A stretch of DNA of 64,000 bases from Glandiceps talaboti (GCF_964340395.1 NC_135559.1:7951259-8015258), one strand, 5' to 3'; shown: positions 1 to 10,745, counted from the first letter of the stretch. The notes: a model not told the origin generated them from the sequence alone. Numbers and translations are program-made.

Positions 1-1285
1 ACCGTACACGAAAGGGTCTATTGTTATAGCATATTGAATAGCACCGTAGGTGGCGCTTTGTAGAACTGCAAGAAAAATGACTGTGGTCCATTTTTTTTTC
101 ATTCTAGGACTTCATGTTCTACGAACGTCAAAACTAGAAATTGAATTGATGTCATCTTGGTCTGCTGCTGTCATTACAGGATCAACAAGAAAAGACGCCA
201 TAATAATAATAATGTTGGGTTCTTATATAGCGCTTTCCCACTCCGTGCTCAAAGCGCTTTACAATTATTACCCCTGGCTTGGATCACATTACCAATTGTG
301 TACTATGTGTGAATTAGTAAACATATATTCCTGTAAATTTGTTGTACTTTTACGAAATTGTTTGAAGGAATTTAATGTTATGAAGAATTTTGTTACATAT
401 CAACACCGATTTAGACTCTCATCATCTATTAGAATTAGCCCTCATATATGTTAATTACAGTCAAATGATTCTTTTATAACTGACCACAAAATGGTTCAAA
501 CTTTCCTGCCATTTAAATATTTAAAAAAAAACACAGAAGTATGTTTTCTGTAAAAGCCATCTCACATATTGTTGACTATAATTTTCGAGCCAACCTTCCC
601 TTAGTAGTTGGCGTCAAATATTTCGCGCACAATGATATAAATTATTATAAATTCAACATTCTTTATCTAATTTGTGTATATCTGATGATAAACAGCATAT
701 TGATTGTAAATGTTGATGTTACTTTTGACTGCCTCCTTTCAGTAAGTTTATTCTACATGGCAAATAATTCTGTTTTTCAATTTAAGTTTTCTATAACCAA
801 GTCACCGATTTTTTTTTGATTTTTTTTTTACAACCAATCACTTTATTCGAAATGCATTTAAATTGAGGTCAAGGCCACAAGACATAAATATACATACACA
901 AAATATTGAGTCGTTCATTCGTCACCCTGGAAACTATATAGAATATTTATAAACAAATACACCACTGTCTGTATACTGTATGTGCTACGGCTTTGGTTGA
1001 TTTACTCTAGCAAGAGAGTTTTAATTGCAATTGCAGTACACTCTGTAACTGTATGATTGTGGGGAAACAACCACTGTGTTGGTATGATGAAATGTGCTAA
1101 TCAAACTATATGAGGTTGAAGCGTGGCCAACAACTGGAATGTTCTCACCACGAACCCGGATATTACATATACAGATTTGTAATTGATAAACACTAAAGAC
1201 ACACAGCATGATTTATTCAATTACTTTGTACATATGCATATTTAAACGGTTATGGCATTTTAACGCTCGTCTAGGAAAGTTTTAG
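1..1285. other. non-genic flank
   Basis: No coding exon is recognisable here. The short open frames are AT-rich and resemble no known family. The only structured element seen is the 3' end of a SINE on the minus strand near 200-290, listed separately. Confidence 0.6.
200..290 (-). repeat. SINE 3' end, reverse copy
   Basis: Read on the minus strand, the segment runs from a CAGGGGTAATAATTG motif through AAGCGCTTTGAGCAC and GCGCTATATAAGAA to an ATT-trinucleotide tail. The same text occurs in forward orientation at 2330-2416. The tail, GCGCTATATAA motif and dispersed copies are typical of tRNA-derived SINEs in marine invertebrates; the family name cannot be fixed from sequence alone. Confidence 0.75.
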
Positions 1286-1286
1286 T

Positions 1287-1380
1287 CTGTAAGGTACGCC
1301 TTGATGATGGGGCGCCCTCACACATGCACATCGGTCAACGGAGAGAGGAGGCCGGTGAAGGCATAATGACACGATGTATC
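1287..1380 (+). repeat. small dispersed repeat (CTGTAAGGTA family)
   Basis: Begins CTGTAAGGTACGC and contains GGCGCCCTCACACA, followed by a decayed match to the remainder of the element at 54636-54723. A third fragment lies reversed near 21445-21490. The far end is not intact here. Confidence 0.55.
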
Positions 1381-1668
1381 TGATAGAGTATATAGTATGC
1401 AAATACATACTGCACCGACTTAGCCAATATATATTCTCAAACCACTAGTGGTCTGATGCCAATTAGAAGGCTCCAATTTCAGACCGTGTCTCTTTAATCC
1501 ATCTTACATTTTTAATTTGTCAACTAGTCTTTTTCTTGTCTGTGTATAACTTTACATTTCTCGATTCCATCCCAGACATTATACTTCCATGCAAGTATAA
1601 TACACCTATCTGTACCCACCTATGCAAAACCTTTCAGCCGCGGTGTCCAAGCTGAGTATTAGTTTTAC

Positions 1669-1968
1669 CTGACCTTGTATGGGCATTATTAGACGTCATA
1701 TTGCCCCTCACTTAGTGCCTGGCCTTGTATGGGCATTATTAGACGTCATATTGCCCCTCAATTATTGCCTGGCCTTATTTGGGCATTATTAGACGTCATA
1801 TTACCCCTCACTTATTGCCTGACCTTATTTGGGCATTATTAGACGTCATATTGCCCCTTAATTATTGCCTGACCTTATTTGGGCATTATTAGACGTCATA
1901 TTGTCCCTCGCTTAGTGCCTGACCTTATTTGGGCATTATTAGACGTCATATTGCCCCTCTAGAGGAGG
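1669..1968 (+). repeat. 50 bp tandem array, six units
   Basis: GGGCATTATTAGACGTCATA recurs at exactly 50 bp intervals (1681, 1731, 1781, 1831, 1881, 1931), with few substitutions between units. A seventh single copy lies at 2446-2490 and a decayed one at 57117. Each unit holds GACGTCAT, which resembles a CRE half-site, but nothing shows it is functional. Confidence 0.9.
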
Positions 1969-1970
1969 CG

Positions 1971-2190
1971 ATCGGGCTAAAAAATGTAAACGTGTACCAA
2001 GAAGGTCAATTCACGCAAAATAACGAAGGTAAAATAGCAATGAACGATTAGCCGACATCTACATCGGATTTTAATCAGATTGTAGAGGAGGTGATCAGGC
2101 TAAAAAATGTAAACATGTACCAAGAAGGTCAATTCAGGCAAAATAACGAAGGTAAAATGGCAATGAACGATTAGCCGACATCAACCCAGC
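1971..2190 (+). repeat. two direct repeats, 113 bp apart
   Basis: Two copies of a segment beginning AGAGGAGGYGATC start at 1971 and 2084. The first ends in CATCGGATTTTAATCAGATT, the same terminal motif that bounds the foldback element at 15401-15593. The block probably belongs to the repeat element that also carries the 50 bp array. Confidence 0.75.
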
Positions 2191-2195
2191 TTTAT

Positions 2196-2416
2196 AATTG
2201 GGGACCTGGTAGGATGTAGGTTGCAATGTGAAGGCTTTAATCGTATGCGCTTATAAAGGCTGCAATGGATTGTATGCTCCCCGGGGAGTTGAGGAAGACT
2301 AAAGGGCCGTTGTGCCGTTCTGATCTGAGCCAGGGGTAATAATTGTAAAGCGCTTTGAGCACGGAGTGGGAAAGCGCTATATAAGAAACCAACATTATTA
2401 TTATTATTATTATTAT
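2196..2416 (+). repeat. SINE, 5'-truncated forward copy
   Basis: The body starts at GGGGACCTGGTAGG, passes GGATTGTATGCTCCCC and AAGCGCTTTGAGCACGG, and ends with GCGCTATATAAG and an (ATT)n tail. The beginning overlaps the tRNA-like copy at 58357-58505 (minus strand), so the two together outline a full element of about 330 bp. It is nested within the surrounding repeats. Confidence 0.8.
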
Positions 2417-2550
2417 TATCTACATCGGATTTTAATCAGATTGTGCCTGGCCTTATTCGGGCATTATAAGACGTCATATTGCCCCGCATGCTGTTATCTA
2501 GCAACTATTTTGGCTTTCAGCCGCAGAAGAAATAGTTATTACATATTATA

Positions 2551-2947
2551 TTATAGCATTACCAATTCCAGTGAATTTTGTGACGTCATCGCTGTACATT
2601 ATTACTGATAATGTACTCCGTTATTGGGCATCGCGGCCCGGGAACGAGCATAACAATACAAGCTTATATGTTCTGTTTCTTCATACGACTAGGTATTTTT
2701 TCGAAATGTATGTTGTTACTTATGATTGTCATTTCCACTGTTTAAAAATACAACGCATTCATGAAACAAATTTGTGTTCACAGCAGTCCATTGAAGTGTA
2801 TATGTGTGTGTACGTGTACGTACGTGTGTCGCTATGATTAGTATTCAGCTTCCGGGCCGAACATGGCAGACGATGTTCAGCGCTGTGTATATTATACGTT
2901 GTTTTGCGTTTCTCGGTCTAAATTCACTGGAATTGGCAAAACTATAA
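2551..2947. mobile_element. MITE-like element with 28 bp terminal inverted repeats
   Basis: The left end (2551-2578) and the reverse complement of the right end (2920-2947) share TTATAG and CCAATTCCAGTGAATTT, with about 4 mismatches in 28 bp. No transposase frame is present inside, so this would be a non-autonomous DNA element. Superfamily is not determined. Confidence 0.6.
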
Positions 2948-2953
2948 AATAAT

Positions 2954-3095
2954 AACAATAATGTACGCCCTCCCAGTCCATAATGGACTCAAGCAAACTT
3001 TGCACTCCATAATGGGCTCGGCTGTCGCCTCGCCCATTATGTCGTTCAAAGTTTGCTTTCGTCCATTATGGGCTGGGAGGGCGTACATTATTGTT
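2954..3095. mobile_element. short foldback element
   Basis: Arms AACAATAATGTACGCCCTCC and its complement near 3076-3095 enclose further inverted matches around GTCCATAATGG and GCAAACTTTG. AAATAAT flanks both sides (2947-2953 and 3097-3103), a possible 7 bp target duplication. It abuts the element ending at 2947. Confidence 0.65.
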
Positions 3096-3103
3096 TAAAT
3101 AAT

Positions 3104-3155
3104 GTTGGGGTAATAGATGTCTACTAGTGCCCTCTCATAACCAGGCAATAAGTCT
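3104..3155 (-). repeat. dispersed repeat fragment (TTGCCTGGYTATGAG family)
   Basis: On the minus strand the text reads TTGCCTGGTTATGAG then GGCACTAGTAGACATC. Forward copies occur at about 40578-40650 and 45052-45110. The function is unknown. Confidence 0.55.
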
Positions 3156-3248
3156 ATATTTGTACACCGTTTTAAAATCCCGTATGTACATGAATAGAAT
3201 GGTTATTTATGTGTTTAAATGTTTGAAATTGTATTTTCATTTACTCAT

Positions 3249-3392
3249 GTTTGTGTTTGTGTTTGTGTTTGTGTTTGTGTTTGTGTTTGTGTTTGTGTTT
3301 GTGTTTGTGTTTGTGTTTGTGTTTGTGTTTGTGTTTGTGTTTGTGTTTGTGTTTGTGTTTGTGTTTGTGTTTGTGTTTGTTTGTTTGTTGAA
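3249..3392 (+). repeat. (GTTTGT)n hexanucleotide microsatellite
   Basis: About 23 units of GTTTGT, nearly pure. It is open in both directions (Val-Phe and Asn-Thr repeats), which explains the long frames here; these should not be taken as genes. Confidence 0.97.
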
Positions 3393-3799
3393 TAGTCTAA
3401 TCGCATATAAAGTGAATTTCAACTAGAAGCTGTATGTTTCTTGACAATTGTGTGAACTTTATGTGATGTAAAAATCATGTTAAATCTCCTTAACCAAAAT
3501 TTTACGGAAATGGATTTACTGTTTTTCCCAGAGTGACATTCTCCAAACTACCATGGTCACGAGTGTCTGTGGGTAAGTGATGACCTGGGGTGACGTTTAC
3601 CGACAAAAACTTTACCTGCCAACACAATAAGTTGTCACCGAGTGCATTCTTACGTCACAAATTAAAATGGCTAATAAAATCATGTTTACTTTGTAAATTC
3701 TTGACATGATAATTTTGGAAGCAACAACTGTAAAATGGTGAAGGGTCAAGAGACTGTGATTCATATAGGGATTCGACGTTGAAGGCGCTGTTTAAAAAC

Positions 3800-3837
3800 A
3801 ACAAGCTTGTTTATGGCACGTTTATAACAAGCTTGTT
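3800..3837. promoter_or_regulatory. paired palindromes upstream of the TRIM gene
   Basis: The 12 bp palindrome AACAAGCTTGTT occurs at 3800-3811 and again at 3826-3837, each followed by TAT, about 85-120 bp before the TRIM start codon. Two perfect copies at a fixed spacing suggest a binding site for a dimeric factor or a small duplication. Function is inferred only from position. Confidence 0.35.
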
Positions 3838-3921
3838 TATTACCTGAGGTGACCTTTACCAACACACAGCAACAGCACGTCGTACTCGCCTAGTCGACAA
3901 TCATTCACTGAAGTGACCACA

Positions 3922-6144
3922 ATGGCGTCAGCAGACTCCAGTTTTTTTGAGAAAGTCAGTGAGAAGTTTCTGTTGTGTTCGATATGTTCTGAGAGATACA
4001 AGAATGCTAAAATTCTACCGTGTATTCACACGTTTTGTCAACATTGTCTGAGTAAATGGGTGAAGACGGCAGGTATACTAGAATGCCCGGTTTGTCGGAG
4101 AAGTCATCGGCTACCAGATGGGGGTGTGGCAAGCTTACAAAGTAACTTTTTTGTCAACAATTTGGTCGAAGAGTTCGAACACCAAGACACCGATACGACA
4201 AAGTCAAAGAGTTGTGACGGTTGCCTAACTGAAGATAGCAATCGTTTTATGTGGTGTATCGAGTGTTCTATGAAGCTATGTGACACCTGTGCACGTACTC
4301 ATGGGCGTGTGCCATTAACTCGTGCACATCGCCTCATACCACTGGATGAATATCACAGTGTAAAGTCTAAAGATCCAACCATGGTACAATCTGGTGTCTA
4401 TTGCGAAAACCACCCAGAAAACCAGGTCAAGTTTTTCTGTAAGACATGCGAGGTTCCGATTTGTACTGACTGTACAGTGGTTGATCACAGAGTTCCTGAA
4501 CATAAACACAAATATCTGAAAGACGCAGCAGATGAATACAAGAAAGAAGTAGCTATGGTGGTGAATAAACTGAAGGAAAAAGAGAAAGAAGCAACTGATA
4601 GTACGACTACCATACAACAAATGTCAGATGCCTTGGATGTCAGTTTTAATACAGAGCAAGTGAAAGTGAAAGAACACATGACAAAGACAATTCAGGAAAT
4701 CACCCGTATAATACAAAGCAATGGTGAACAGTTGTTAAAAGAACTAAACGACGAATACGAAGCCAGAAAGACGACCTTACAAGTACAACTGAAAGAGCTT
4801 GGTGGTTCACAGAACGACATGTCGAGTGTACGAGAATTCGCAGAAAATCTCACAGAGTACGGTAATCCCGCACAGCTGATGGCAACAAAGAAAGGAATGG
4901 CTGTACAGACACAACAACTGCTAGATCTTCAGACGAAATGTACGCCCGCTGCTGACGATTTCATGGTTTTCAAACCAAATGATGATTTCTGTTCAACTAA
5001 GTCGTTAGGATCAGTGACCTTATCTGAGGTCAAGCTTCAAAGTGTTGCTACACACTACAGAATAGGAGAAGACGTGAGAAGTACTCTTATTAAAGTCAAA
5101 GGCGGACAAGGTGGGGCCAAGGTGTCAGTCAAAGACATTAATGCAACGATAACAGTTTCAGGAGGAAAGCTAGAGAGCATGAACGTAACTGACAATAACA
5201 ATGAAACATTCTCAGTGAGTAGTCGTGTGAAGGTAGAAGGTGAACATGAACTGTCAGTATCAGTATGTGGAAAACATGTACATGGTTCACCAGTCACAAC
5301 TAAAGTGATCCCCCAGAAAGGGTTGGTTTGTACAATAGGTAAGAAGGGTACAGGAGAGGGAGAAATGAATTATCCACATGGTTTAGCTTTGACAGAGAAA
5401 GGTGATTTATTAGTATGTGAGTGTGGCAATAAAAGATTACAGTCATTTACATTACCAGATCAATGTGGAAAGATGATTACAAATACAGGTTACACAGAGA
5501 CGTTTAATCCCCTTTATGCAGCAATGTCACGTGATGGTAAGATGAGATATGTCACAGAAACCAATAAAAAGCAGGTATTAGTATTTGATGTAAATTGGAA
5601 ATTTAAGAAAAGTTTCAAAGGTGGAATCGATTATCCAAGAGGCATTGCCATTAGCCCAACCAACAACAATGTGTATGTTGTTGACGAGTCCTTACATTGT
5701 ATACGAATACACAATCAGTATGGTGAGCAATTGAAATATTTTGGTAGTCAGGGTAGTGGAAAGAGAAATCTCAGCTACCCTGAAGATGTTTGCATTAATA
5801 GTAGAGGCAATGTCATCGTAAGTGACAGTAGTAATGATCGAATGCAGGTCTATGATGCCGATGGTAATTTTTTATTCACGTTTGGAAATCAGGGAAATAA
5901 AGATAGTCAGCTGAGTTCTCCACGTGGTGTAGATACAGACAACCACGATAATGTGTATGTGTGTGATAAAGGTAACAAACGAGTGTTGAAGTTTGATTCT
6001 AAGGGTAATTTCATCTGTCGTATTGATAGTGAGAAAGAGGGAATGAAATTGCCCACTGGAATCTGTGTTACTGATGACGAGCCATTTGGGAAAGTGATAG
6101 TTGCTGATTATTGGGGTCACTGTGTCAAAGTATATGCTCAGTGA
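3922..6144 (+). CDS. TRIM-NHL E3 ubiquitin ligase (TRIM2/3/71-like)
   Basis: A single-exon gene of 740 aa. RING C3HC4 finger: C19, C22, C34, H36, C39, C42, C55, C58. B-box 1 lies about 98-141, B-box 2 about 161-196 (C161, H164, C173, C176, C181, C184, H189). A Lys/Glu-rich coiled coil follows at about 200-335, a filamin-type Ig domain at about 355-470, and NHL repeats from about 470 to the C-terminus (six-bladed propeller expected). This is the full TRIM2/TRIM3/LIN-41 order; family members are cytoplasmic RING E3 ligases, some binding RNA through the NHL domain. The frame extends upstream to a GTG at 3913, but ATG 3922 lies in a good context (ACAATGG) and precedes the RING by the usual short leader. 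Invertebrate deuterostomes have many such intronless paralogues, so a one-to-one vertebrate orthologue is not claimed. Confidence 0.95.
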   Translation: MASADSSFFEKVSEKFLLCSICSERYKNAKILPCIHTFCQHCLSKWVKTAGILECPVCRRSHRLPDGGVASLQSNFFVNNLVEEFEHQDTDTTKSKSCDGCLTEDSNRFMWCIECSMKLCDTCARTHGRVPLTRAHRLIPLDEYHSVKSKDPTMVQSGVYCENHPENQVKFFCKTCEVPICTDCTVVDHRVPEHKHKYLKDAADEYKKEVAMVVNKLKEKEKEATDSTTTIQQMSDALDVSFNTEQVKVKEHMTKTIQEITRIIQSNGEQLLKELNDEYEARKTTLQVQLKELGGSQNDMSSVREFAENLTEYGNPAQLMATKKGMAVQTQQLLDLQTKCTPAADDFMVFKPNDDFCSTKSLGSVTLSEVKLQSVATHYRIGEDVRSTLIKVKGGQGGAKVSVKDINATITVSGGKLESMNVTDNNNETFSVSSRVKVEGEHELSVSVCGKHVHGSPVTTKVIPQKGLVCTIGKKGTGEGEMNYPHGLALTEKGDLLVCECGNKRLQSFTLPDQCGKMITNTGYTETFNPLYAAMSRDGKMRYVTETNKKQVLVFDVNWKFKKSFKGGIDYPRGIAISPTNNNVYVVDESLHCIRIHNQYGEQLKYFGSQGSGKRNLSYPEDVCINSRGNVIVSDSSNDRMQVYDADGNFLFTFGNQGNKDSQLSSPRGVDTDNHDNVYVCDKGNKRVLKFDSKGNFICRIDSEKEGMKLPTGICVTDDEPFGKVIVADYWGHCVKVYAQ

Positions 6145-6712
6145 ACAAAGTGTGACACGTGTTCAGTTCTATGGTTATATAAAGAATTCCACTTCAGCGT
6201 TGTATTGTGATATTTAGAGTCTATGTCATGTGTGTATTTATGCATAAATATGTTGTGAGTTGTTAAGTTTACTTCACATATACAGGAAGTAGATAGTGAA
6301 TATTACCATGCTTAAACATGAATTAGCACTCTTTGTACACTGAGTGCATTCCGGTCACGTCAGACCTATATACAAATATCGAAGTGTCAAAGTACACGAA
6401 GGACAGATAATACATGTGATATGTATAAGTATCTGCCAACCTAGTATCTTTTGAAATTGAGGTCAGTGACCTGACTGACCCAATAGGGTACAGTGTGTGT
6501 ATTAAATATATGTTGTATGCATCGATATCTGTTCTGTCACAGACCCTCCACCAACAGGTAATATTTCGTGGAGGGTCTATGGTTCTGCCCACCATTCTAT
6601 GATATATTTGCTGTTATACAAATTTTACCCACTCTGGTAGAAGTTTGTGCACTTAATTTGGATTTTGAATCCTGATATGTACTGTAAGAGATGATTTACT
6701 TGTTTGATGTAA

Positions 6713-6722
6713 AATAAATAAA
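6713..6722 (+). promoter_or_regulatory. overlapping polyadenylation signals of the TRIM gene
   Basis: Two overlapping AATAAA hexamers at 6713-6718 and 6717-6722, about 570 bp after the stop codon. They are the first plausible signals downstream and imply a 3'UTR of about 0.6 kb. Confidence 0.6.
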
Positions 6723-6724
6723 AT

Positions 6725-9700
6725 AGTGTGTATTGTCTACTGAGCATAGTTTGTTGAATTTCCATCGCCATCATCTACCGTAACCATAGCAACAAAGGTC
6801 ACAATCATTATTTGAAGATAAAGACAATTTTTCTTAATGTTTAGATTTTATCTTGTTGTGAATGCACGTTATAGTAGACTGTGATCTGAAGTCACTTGTC
6901 TATCCCATACTGTACAATATCATGGTTTCCAGAATACACCACATTATAGTTTAAACCCCCCCCCCCCCACCGGTTCTCGCAAACCAGAGGAGTTATTTCT
7001 TCCGTGACACCTCCTGGCGGTGTCTCTTGGACGATGCCGTAAAAGAGGCTGTGGTTTACGACGATGTTATCCCTTTGTGAAGTCATTTTCTGAAGAAGTG
7101 CGAGTACATTGCAGTTGTTTCGAAAGAAGTGTCAGAAGAGGGCGCCCTAGATGATGAGATTTGACTGTCAAAATTAAAAGTGAATGGCAGTGCTCTACAT
7201 GAAGAAGTGAACAAAAAACTACGGCTATTAAGATCTTCACGCATTCCTCGGAAACAGTAGGCTGTTTACTGAGCTATTGAGATATATGTACATCGTTACC
7301 TGGACGTACCTCCTATCTTCCCTCGCATCCCCAGATACTGATTCAATGGTGGGCAGCTTCTCACCTACTCCTACACTCGGAAACCATACTATTTTTTGTC
7401 TATTTTTTTCCGCTGAAAACCAAATTACTATAATATTTTCAAACTTTCCCATAAAAAAACCTTTTTTTCTGGTCCTTTTAAAACAACGAAGGGAGCGATC
7501 AGTTTTTACGGCCTGGGGTGGGCCGATGACTTTTTGGTCATGTTGTACTTAATGATAGTGCCCCTCGTACAATTCACCCACAAAACAAACCAAATCCCCC
7601 TCTGACAAAAAAAAATCACTGACACTCTATTCTCAAAGCATGATACCGCACACTGCAAAGTTAATGTTACATTACATGTTCAGTAATTTTCAGTGTATCT
7701 GGTAAATTGCTAACCAAATCCATTGCTTCACATGTATAAAGCTCTTTAGACGGGAAACCCTATAGGAAGCTTAAGTATGATTGTCCGTTCACTGACATAC
7801 AAAATATTCATGGTCTAGTAACCGAAAGTTCTAGAATATCGCTCTGATTTAGTGAACTATTACCATTGATTACTTCAGCTGATTATCAATATACAATATT
7901 AGAAATGGAGTTAATATAATTGTAAACCCATGTCAATAACTGTCAGTGCATACAATTGGAATGTGTACATTGACCAGTTTGCACTCTTCAAGGCACTTGT
8001 TTGTCCTGTTCATAATTGTTTAGTTTAGTCATGACACTGACTCAAAATTCCCCTCCCTTCATTGACCAAACTGCTAATTTTAACGAAAATGTGTTTGAAC
8101 AGGTAATGAAACGTCATTAATTTCGAAATAGAAACCAAAAAATGTCAAAAAAAAAAAGGTTTTCAGTTCTGTTTTCTCTTCTGTTTCAGAACTAGATTAC
8201 TAATTTAGTTCACTTACTACTGTCTATGTTGTCCAGTATATTGCTGGCAACATGATAACCTTGAAAATAAATACATTCTAATACCAAGGAAATGTGATAT
8301 CATGATCTGCTGACAAAATTGTACTTGCAATATACAGTACGTCACTCAATGATGGATGCTTGATTTAACATATTCCGGGGGAGATATAAAATCTAATTTT
8401 CCTCATAACTTTGCACTGTGTCTGTACTATAGAAGTCCTCGCTACAGTAAGTACCCCTTTACTAGATCATCATCAAACAAGTCTGTGTTTGTAACTTGTT
8501 TATCAAGTCGTTCACATAATATATTCTCTGAAAATCCTGAGTAATATTGTGTTCACCTTGGAATATATTTCATTCTTGGTAGTTTATGGAGTAAATTAAT
8601 TAATGGCAAGACAAAAGGGGTTTCACATGTAGCCTAGTAACATGTATTAAACTTGGTGATGGTCACAGGTATCAGAGAATAAGTGAAACACAAACACAAA
8701 CACAGAAAGGTTGTATTTGATAAGAAGACATGTAGTTCATACTATAGCTATGCCAAGTAACAGTTCAGTAGTTTGTATATGATGTGTGATAAATCAACAC
8801 TTTAGGGGATAAATAGTTTTTAAAAAAAACTAAATTCTTTTAGTAAAACCTCACACCTCCTTCCTCCTCACTCCCTTCTAACTAAATTAGTCGAAATTTG
8901 AAAATCATTGCACACAGCACACTCAATATCAAATCAGTATGTAGTACTATGTAGTGCTATGAATACAAAGCCAGTATGTAGTGAGGAAAAAATAGCGCTT
9001 TTATTGGCACTAAGTACGTGCCATGCGTTTACTACATGTATTATAACAATTCTTCCATTTTTCAATTTGACATTTTTAGAAATATTTGTATTGGGTACGT
9101 CGGCACAAAACAGTTTCATTATTATAATTGTTAAATATATATTCTTCATACATGTAGGATGAGACCTCACCCCCACTCCACTCTAAAATATTTTAGGGTT
9201 TTTTTTATCCTACATTGAACTATATTGATCTCACCCCTAAATCAATTTGCGACTTGTTGTAGTAATCACAACGCGTACGTACAAAAATGTATACGAACAT
9301 AGATTTAAATATACATTGAATATCCAATATCTAGACACAAGCTAGGCCAGGCACTTTCAGTCACAGTGTTTGCCGCATATTACTTCAAAATGTGTCTCAT
9401 CCTAGATTTGTTAGGTTTTGAGCGCAATTCAACATGTTCAGGTTAATGGAGGCACAGATTTTAGAGTCAGTCCATCCAGCAAATGTTAAAGTATTTCATT
9501 TCTTATACGTTACGTATACAGCTACATATGCAAGTTTTTATGCCACAAGATGACACAATGCAACTCATGACATGCAATATTGAAAAGTCATTTTTAACCA
9601 ATTGTTAAGTTGCTTACATGTGGCCATAGTGCAGTGTTGTGACTCCATGTCATATGCATGGGATGTATCAAGAGACAAAGAGTTTGTTATATTTGAACGT

Positions 9701-9800
9701 ATATTTATAGCTTATTTATGGATTATCCTAGGGTATGCACATACATTTGTTGTTTTATAAATGTATGGACATTAGTACAGCAGCGTGGCTCATGATTTCG
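6725..9800. other. intergenic, no gene seen
   Basis: No conserved coding exon is recognised. The stretch contains poly-C and poly-T tracts (6957-6969, 7390-7470), and near 7105-7175 a dispersed motif AGAGGGCGCCCTA that recurs at about 10763-10800 and, decayed, at 54400-54420. Short open frames on both strands are consistent with chance. Confidence 0.55.
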
Positions 9801-9812
9801 TTCAGTCGTTGA

Positions 9813-10170
9813 AAAAGCAAGTCGTTGAAAAAGCAAGTCAGATGCATCAACCGTATCCATATGAATTCGTAACAAGGGCCAACAAGGGAAGAGAAAGACA
9901 AAGTTTAACAAAATAGTACTAAAAAATGTCCATAACAATTTAGCTTAAGGTCAAAGAATACCTTGGAGACAAATTTGTTTTTCAAAATGTATACCATACC
10001 TCACTCTTTGGTAGTGTGTGTAGTTTTATAAAGATTGAAATTGAGTCTTGTTTGTATATTAATACAGACAATGTATTTGAGACTATCTGGAAATGAATGG
10101 AATTCTAAATCCTAATCTCAGTGATGAATATCCTATTCAGAAATCTTTAAATAAAGTTATTTTGGTTTAA
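9813..10170 (+). pseudogene. partial copy of aldo-keto reductase last exon and 3'UTR
   Basis: From GTTGAAAAAGCAAGTCAG to a TAG stop, this matches the last coding exon of the reductase at 20915-21016 almost base for base. The frame is intact, with changes such as Leu to Phe and Tyr to Ala. The match then resumes in the 3'UTR (9990-10165 against 21499-21690) up to AATAAA at 10150-10155. About 430 bp present in the parent UTR (about 21062-21498) is missing here. None of the other seven exons is visible upstream, so this is an orphaned 3' fragment from a segmental duplication or the remains of a lost tandem paralogue. Confidence 0.85.
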
Positions 10171-10589
10171 AATATTGTGAAAAATGATCTTTCGACATGT
10201 GTTCTGTGGTTTTACATCTCCGAATGCTGTTGCCTGCCATCGCTGATGTTATAGTTGAATGTTTGTGAACTGAACGATATTTCAAAATTCAAAATGTTAT
10301 TATTAGTTTAGCCGTACTTCAGTACAACATCAGAATTATATTTGCAGATAAACACAGACGGAGTAGAAATCATGAAAATTTACTTTTAATGTTAGTTATT
10401 TTCCTTCGTCAAGCCACCATTTTGTGCGGGGATGAGATGGAGTAGTACTGTCCGTGTGCATTTACGGTGGAGTACATTGAAAGGGGGATGGGGTGCATTT
10501 ACGTGTCCTGGGTACATTTTAACGTGGATGGAGTACATTTTTTCAAGATTTTTTTCTGTGGATGGAATACATTAATCAGCACCCCTGTT

Positions 10590-10745
10590 GCCAGTCTTGC
10601 TGCTAGACTTTCGGGCTTTCATTCGATACGATAAGCGAACGAAGTTCGCAGTGACGGCTTGCCGAAACTAGGATGTTCCATAGCGATGGTCGGTCGTGTG
10701 TCATATTGTAATCGAAGAACACCCGAGGTCTAGCAGCTTGACTCG
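10590..10745. mobile_element. MITE-like inverted repeat
   Basis: TTGCTGCTAGACTTTCGGG on the left matches the reverse complement of the right end, which reads AGCTGCTAGACCTCGGG on the minus strand. Further complementarity extends inward to an ATTCGAT motif. No coding content. Confidence 0.5.

Noticed and set aside
3127-3426. Open frame of Val-Phe (plus strand) or Asn-Thr (minus strand) repeats
   Set aside because: It is the translation of a pure GTTTGT microsatellite and is open in both directions for that reason.
3913-3921. Upstream GTG as start of the TRIM protein
   Set aside because: ATG at 3922 has a strong context, and initiation at GTG is unusual in nuclear genes.
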